Part shown: one piece after another, positions 7,537 through 10,472 of the stretch
Position numbering within the stretch: the stretch's first letter is position 1
How the letters are laid out: each line of letters begins with the position of its first letter
Origin: an uncultured Lachnospiraceae bacterium
GTDB lineage: Bacteria; Bacillota_A; Clostridia; Lachnospirales; Lachnospiraceae
NCBI GenBank assembly: GCA_902783205.1
Contig: CACZQE010000003.1
Span: forward strand, 1 to 10,472
DNA length: 10,472 nucleotides
Direction: 5' to 3'
Made by a program: the position numbers and the translations under genes
Notes under the pieces: model-generated
What the model saw: only the letters and a program-made list of their open reading frames with translations
What the model was told of the DNA's origin: nothing
Databases searched by the model: none

Positions 7537-8676
7537 TCAGCTTCTCCTGCCTTTGATCAGGGGCAGGGAAATCTCAAATACGGTGCCGTTCTCATCGCTC
7601 CTTGCCCGGATTTCTCCGTCATGGAGATTGATGATATTCTTGGCGATGGCCAGGCCCAGACCCGTGCCTCCTGTCTTCAGGGACCGGGAGCTCTCCACCC
7701 GGTAGAACTTCTCAAAGATCTTCTCCAGCTGTTCGGGAGAAATCAGTTTCCCGTAATTGGTCACACTGACAAATGCATCGGTATCGCCCCGCCTTGTCCT
7801 CACCTCCACAACCTTTCCGTCGGCTCCGTATTTTACGGCGTTGGACAGAAGATTGCCGATGGCTCTGGCCAGAAGTTCCCCGTTAGCCTCTATGTTCAGG
7901 GCCCCTTCACAGAATTCCGTCCGGCATTCCAGATCATTTTCCATAAAGGAAGGATAGAACTCGTCCACAAGCTGGGGCACAAAAAGGTTGAGGTCAAGAA
8001 TTTCCTTCTTCACCTTGACCTTGTTTTTGTCATATCTTGTATAATCAAACAGATCCCGGATCAGCTTCTCTATCTGCCGTGCCTTTGCCGACACGATACC
8101 AAGGTATTTCTGACGCTGTTCATCCGTCAGAAAATCTCCCTCGGACAGAAGATCCAGATAACCCAGGATCGATGTGAGCGGCGTGCGGAGGTCATGGGCT
8201 ACATTTGTAATAAGCTCATCCTTGGTCCGCTCCACTTCTTTGTCCGCCTCCAGTGTCTCATAGAGGTTGCGGCGCATCTCATTTATAGAACCGGCGATCT
8301 CCGAGAATTCATCCTCGCCTCTGACGGGAATCTCCTCCATAAGATCTCCGGCCTTCATCTTTTCCACTCCGTTTATGATCTCGCGGACATACATGACGAA
8401 GCCGTGGGAGATCAGAATAAAGTAGAGCGTCATCAGGATCATGCTGAATACGATGATCAGGCCCAGGTCGGAAAAGGCCCCGGATGGCTCGCCAAAGCGG
8501 AGAAGGCTGAAGGTGCCGGATCCCCAGATCCGGCGGTAGTCACCTGCCACGATCTCCCTCTCATAGAGGTAGATCCCGGCAAATATGATTCCTTCCGTTA
8601 CCAGTGTGGCGATGACGCTCAGGAGCATGTACATAATGATCTTAAAGCGGAAGCTTCGAAATCTCCTAACCTTCAA
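7537..8676 (-). CDS. VanS-like sensor histidine kinase (TTG start)
   Basis: This 379-residue membrane kinase should phosphorylate the response regulator encoded just upstream. Membrane segments lie at about 14-38 and 71-91, with only about 32 residues between them outside the cell. A HAMP-like linker follows (about 95-147). The phosphoacceptor is H161 in NVAHDLRTPLTSILGY. The ATP-binding domain shows the N-box NLLSNAVKYG (275-284), a G1 position reading VTNYG (usual in VanS relatives), the F-box IFEKFYR (320-326) and G2 GGTGLGLAIAKN (336-347). The start is TTG at 8676-8674, overlapping the regulator gene by 11 bases, with a poor ribosome site; the next ATG codons fall inside membrane segment 1. 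Translation probably depends on coupling. The small outside loop suggests it senses the membrane or a partner protein, perhaps the neighbouring complex. Confidence 0.93.
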   Translation of the reverse strand: MKVRRFRSFRFKIIMYMLLSVIATLVTEGIIFAGIYLYEREIVAGDYRRIWGSGTFSLLRFGEPSGAFSDLGLIIVFSMILMTLYFILISHGFVMYVREIINGVEKMKAGDLMEEIPVRGEDEFSEIAGSINEMRRNLYETLEADKEVERTKDELITNVAHDLRTPLTSILGYLDLLSEGDFLTDEQRQKYLGIVSAKARQIEKLIRDLFDYTRYDKNKVKVKKEILDLNLFVPQLVDEFYPSFMENDLECRTEFCEGALNIEANGELLARAIGNLLSNAVKYGADGKVVEVRTRRGDTDAFVSVTNYGKLISPEQLEKIFEKFYRVESSRSLKTGGTGLGLAIAKNIINLHDGEIRARSDENGTVFEISLPLIKGRRS

Positions 8677-9376
8677 TTTTGTATCCTACCCCCCAGACTG
8701 TCTTCAGGATCTTCGGGCTTCTTGAATTATCCTCAATCTTCTCCCTCAGTCTCCTGATATGGACCATGACGGTATTGTTGACCTCATAAACCTTCTCGTT
8801 CCAGACTCTCTCGAATATCTCATCCGTGCTGAAGACCCGGTCCTTGTTGGAGGCCAGCAGGTAGAGGATCCCGAACTCTATGGGTGTCAGGGCGATCTCC
8901 TTGCCGTCCTTTTTCACCACGTGGGCAGCCTTGTTGATGACCAGGTTCTGGATGACGATCTCGTCCTTTCCTTCCTCTTCCTCTCCGTCCGCCGGAGTAA
9001 GGGCGGTATAGCGCTTCATCTGGGATTTGACCCTGGCAAGGAGCTCCAGGGGATGGAAGGGCTTGGTCAGATAATCGTCCGCCCCTGTGCCGAAGCCGAC
9101 GATCTTGTCCATGTCCTCGGCCTTGGCCGACAGCATCAGGATCGGCACATTGCTGGTCTTGCGGATCTGTCTGCAAACCTCAAGTCCGTCGATGCCGGGC
9201 ATCATGATATCCAGAATGATCATCCGGATCTCGGGATGGTCACGGAACATTTCAAGGCACTGCTCGCCGTCCGCGGCCTTGAGAACCTTATAGCCGTCAT
9301 TCACCAGGTAGATCTCCACAAGATCCGCGATTTCCTTATCATCATCAACAACTAAAATGCTTGTATTATTTTCCAT
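8666..9376 (-). CDS. OmpR/VanR-family response regulator
   Basis: This 236-residue transcription factor has an N-terminal receiver domain: acidic cluster DDD at 11-13, phosphoacceptor D56 in MIILDIMMPG, S83 in PILMLSAKAED, and K105 in YLTKPF. A C-terminal winged-helix DNA-binding domain begins about residue 140, with ALTPIEFGILYLLA, RVFSTDEIFERVW and the recognition region NNTVMVHIRRLREKI, ending in KTVWGVGYKIEG. I chose ATG 9376-9374 because AAAGGA lies about 8 bases upstream and the protein then begins at the family's usual position. A longer frame from 9421 adds 15 residues without a good ribosome site. As the first gene of the block it should control the kinase, membrane protein and ABC genes. 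It may also control the divergent lipoprotein gene, which is inferred from position only. Confidence 0.95.
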   Translation of the reverse strand: MENNTSILVVDDDKEIADLVEIYLVNDGYKVLKAADGEQCLEMFRDHPEIRMIILDIMMPGIDGLEVCRQIRKTSNVPILMLSAKAEDMDKIVGFGTGADDYLTKPFHPLELLARVKSQMKRYTALTPADGEEEEGKDEIVIQNLVINKAAHVVKKDGKEIALTPIEFGILYLLASNKDRVFSTDEIFERVWNEKVYEVNNTVMVHIRRLREKIEDNSRSPKILKTVWGVGYKIEG

Positions 9377-9447
9377 ATTGATTTCCTTTCTTTTTGTCAC
9401 GTTCACAGGGCATCCGGACACATTTGAAAGGCCGGACTGCCTTTTTC

Positions 9448-9456
9448 ATTCTAACA
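9448..9456 (-). promoter_or_regulatory. Predicted extended -10 promoter for the response-regulator operon
   Basis: On the minus strand TGT directly precedes TAGAAT (9453-9448), which matches five of six -10 consensus bases and forms an extended -10. No good -35 lies 16-18 bases upstream, which fits a promoter needing an activator such as the phosphorylated regulator itself. The leader would be about 65 bases long. Confidence 0.5.
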
Positions 9457-9464
9457 TAATTAGA
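9450..9464. promoter_or_regulatory. Inverted repeat overlapping the operon -10 (possible operator)
   Basis: TCTAA (9450-9454) and TTAGA (9460-9464) form a perfect dyad with a 5-base spacer, lying over the leftward extended -10. A protein bound here would cover that promoter. Arms of 5 bases in AT-rich DNA can arise by chance, so the call is tentative. Confidence 0.3.
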
Positions 9465-9491
9465 CCGAAAAGTCCTTACGAGTTTCTTTCC

Positions 9492-9521
9492 TTGACACCC
9501 CTGTACAGTATCATTTACAAT
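9492..9521 (+). promoter_or_regulatory. Sigma-A promoter for the lipoprotein gene
   Basis: A perfect -35 TTGACA (9492-9497) and a -10 TACAAT (9516-9521, five of six) are separated by 18 bases. The predicted start near 9528 leaves a leader of about 70 bases. The 8-bp palindrome CTGTACAG (9501-9508) lies in the spacer and could be an operator. Confidence 0.8.
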
Positions 9522-9535
9522 ACTTATTAAGGGGA

Positions 9536-9559
9536 AATACATAGGATTTTTTATGTATT
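9536..9559 (+). promoter_or_regulatory. Stem-loop at the 5' end of the lipoprotein mRNA
   Basis: AATACATA (9536-9543) pairs perfectly with TATGTATT (9552-9559) around an 8-base loop. It begins within about 10 bases of the predicted transcription start. The stem is AT-rich and weak. A role in mRNA stability is possible but not shown. Confidence 0.35.
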
Positions 9560-9599
9560 CCGACAGCTGACTATTGTTTTTTTCAAAGGAGGAAACTGT

Positions 9600-10304
9600 A
9601 TGAAGAAACTACTTGCTTTACTGCTTGCAGCCTGCATGATCTTAAGCCTTGCAGCCTGCGGCGACGCTGCTGCCGACGACGGAAAAGGCCAGGCTTCCGC
9701 AGTTGCTGATTCTTTCCTGAAGGCTGTTGAGGAAGGCGATTTTGCAACAGCTGAAACCTACCTGTCAGAGGATCTGCAGAACGAACTTTCATGGGACACA
9801 TTCCTTGAGGACGCAACACAGAAGATGGAGCAGTCCCTTCTTTCTTCCATCCCGGGATATACACCTTCCGATGAGGTAAAGGGTGCCATTACCGACTGGA
9901 CCAAAGAACTTCTTGGAATCATGGTACGTTCTTATGAGGTCGGAGAAGTTACGGAAAAGGACGGCGTTTACACCGTTAAGGGTAAGATCGGTGTTGTTGA
10001 TGTTTCAGGTACCAGCAATGAAGAGTTCTATCAGCTGGGTCAGGACCTGGGCAAAGAAGCTTCCGGCGATTACATGAACGAGCATAAGGAAGAGCTTCAG
10101 AAGCTTTATCAGGACGAAGGCATGAATGCTGTTTATGATAAGATTTTTGCTGATCTTCTGCCCACCATGCTTCCCAAGATCACAGAGATCTTCGAGAAAT
10201 ATGATGCTGTTGACCAGGATGTTGAGCTTACCGTTGAGAACCAGGACGGCAAGTATGTGATCACAAATATTCCTGATGACCTGAAGGATCTCGCATTATT
10301 CTAG
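9600..10304 (+). CDS. Secreted lipoprotein, possibly of the NTF2-like DUF4878/DUF5105 type
   Basis: This 234-residue protein has a type II signal peptide (MKKLLALLLAACMILSLAAC) with lipobox SLAAC and acylated C20. It should be anchored to the outer face of the membrane. After a short linker, ASAVADSFLKAVEEGDFATAETYLSED (about 32-58) follows the pattern of small NTF2-like lipoprotein domains (DUF4878/DUF5105 style). The C-terminus ends with a strand-rich VELTVENQDGKYVITNIPDDL. The function is unknown. The start is clear: AGGAGG lies 7 bases upstream. Codons favour GTT, GAT, GAA and GCT, unlike the C/G-ending codons of the minus-strand block, which together with the strong promoter suggests high expression. 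It is divergent from the response-regulator operon and may be its target, though I see no direct proof. Confidence 0.85.
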   Translation: MKKLLALLLAACMILSLAACGDAAADDGKGQASAVADSFLKAVEEGDFATAETYLSEDLQNELSWDTFLEDATQKMEQSLLSSIPGYTPSDEVKGAITDWTKELLGIMVRSYEVGEVTEKDGVYTVKGKIGVVDVSGTSNEEFYQLGQDLGKEASGDYMNEHKEELQKLYQDEGMNAVYDKIFADLLPTMLPKITEIFEKYDAVDQDVELTVENQDGKYVITNIPDDLKDLALF

Positions 10305-10312
10305 ATCTCAGT

Positions 10313-10342
10313 CTGACCGGGAAATATTCACAGAGGTTTAAA
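10313..10342 (+). promoter_or_regulatory. Possible rnpB promoter
   Basis: A -35 like CTGACC (10313-10318, four of six) and a -10 like TTTAAA (10337-10342, four of six) are 18 bases apart. The predicted start near 10348 coincides with the expected 5' end of the RNA. Both boxes are weak, so rnpB may instead be processed from the lipoprotein transcript. Confidence 0.35.
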
Positions 10343-10345
10343 TAT

Positions 10346-10472
10346 GAGGAGTCGGATAAATGATCGCTCCTTTACCTGTAAAGGAGAGGAAAGTCCGGGC
10401 TTCACAGGGCAGGGTGCCGGATAACGTCCGGTGGAGGTGACTCCAAAGACAGTGCAACAGAAATATACCGCC
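10346..10472 (+). ncRNA. rnpB: RNase P RNA, 5' portion (cut by window end)
   Basis: This is the catalytic RNA of RNase P, which trims the 5' leader of tRNA precursors. It is recognised by the invariant block GAGGAAAGTCCGGGC (10386-10400), then CAGGGCAGGGTGCC, and the block ACAGTGCAACAGAAATATAC (10449-10468) leading into CGCC at the edge. Helices seen: a P3-like hairpin with 8 bp (CTCCTTTA/TAAAGGAG, loop CCTG, 10367-10386), CCGGA/TCCGG around TAACG (10417-10431), and GGAG/CTCC closed by a GTGA tetraloop (10434-10445). The core order is like the A-type (E. coli-like) RNA, while the short P3 is simpler than in E. coli. About 127 bases are present of the usual 350-400. The exact 5' end is estimated from the position of P1 strand sequence. 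Confidence 0.95.

Noticed and set aside
7531..8757. 408-codon open frame on the plus strand
   Set aside because: It lies wholly opposite the histidine kinase and the end of the regulator, both of which have clear motifs. Its translation has no recognisable domain, and antisense frames are common in this codon usage.
9414..9437. Direct repeat CCGGAC at 18-base spacing as response-regulator sites
   Set aside because: The units are only six bases, lie at or downstream of the predicted operon start, and CCGGA words are frequent in this window.
9427..9444. AAAGGC/GCCTTT hairpin in the divergent region as a terminator or attenuator
   Set aside because: The stem is only 6 bp with a 6-base loop. 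No usable T-run follows on the minus strand, and on the plus strand no transcript is expected to end there.

Overview
The window looks like chromosome from a mid-GC Firmicute, most likely a clostridium of the Lachnospiraceae type. The evidence is a PolC-type replicase start, a clostridial-style primary sigma factor, VanR/VanS-like signalling proteins, strong AGGAGG ribosome sites and a lipoprotein leader of the common clostridial form. This placement is inferred from protein style, not from a database search. Nothing in the window looks like a phage, an insertion sequence, a CRISPR array or a tRNA.

Left part (1-3270), all on the minus strand: thrC (threonine synthase) is followed after 22 bases by rpoD (primary sigma factor). 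A clear intrinsic terminator comes next, and then the start of polC, which runs off the left edge. A promoter with an extended -10 and a leader hairpin precede thrC.

Middle part (3275-9376), all on the minus strand: a tightly packed five-gene block. In order of transcription it encodes an OmpR-family response regulator, a VanS-like histidine kinase (TTG start, overlapping the regulator gene), an 812-residue membrane protein with a glutamine-amidotransferase-like domain and large outside domains, an ABC nucleotide-binding-domain protein and an ABC-2 type permease. The ABC protein keeps the fold and full length but has lost the residues of Walker A, the Q-loop, the signature, Walker B and the H-loop, so it looks like a pseudo-ATPase. 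This is the most unusual item in the window. The block reads as a signal-controlled envelope complex of unknown substrate, possibly one in which the ABC protein is structural or regulatory.

Right part (9377-10472): a 223-base divergent control region carries a good sigma-A promoter facing right and an extended -10 facing left, each overlapped by a small dyad. The rightward gene encodes a 234-residue secreted lipoprotein. It is followed after about 41 bases, with no visible terminator, by the 5' part of rnpB (RNase P RNA), which is cut by the window end.
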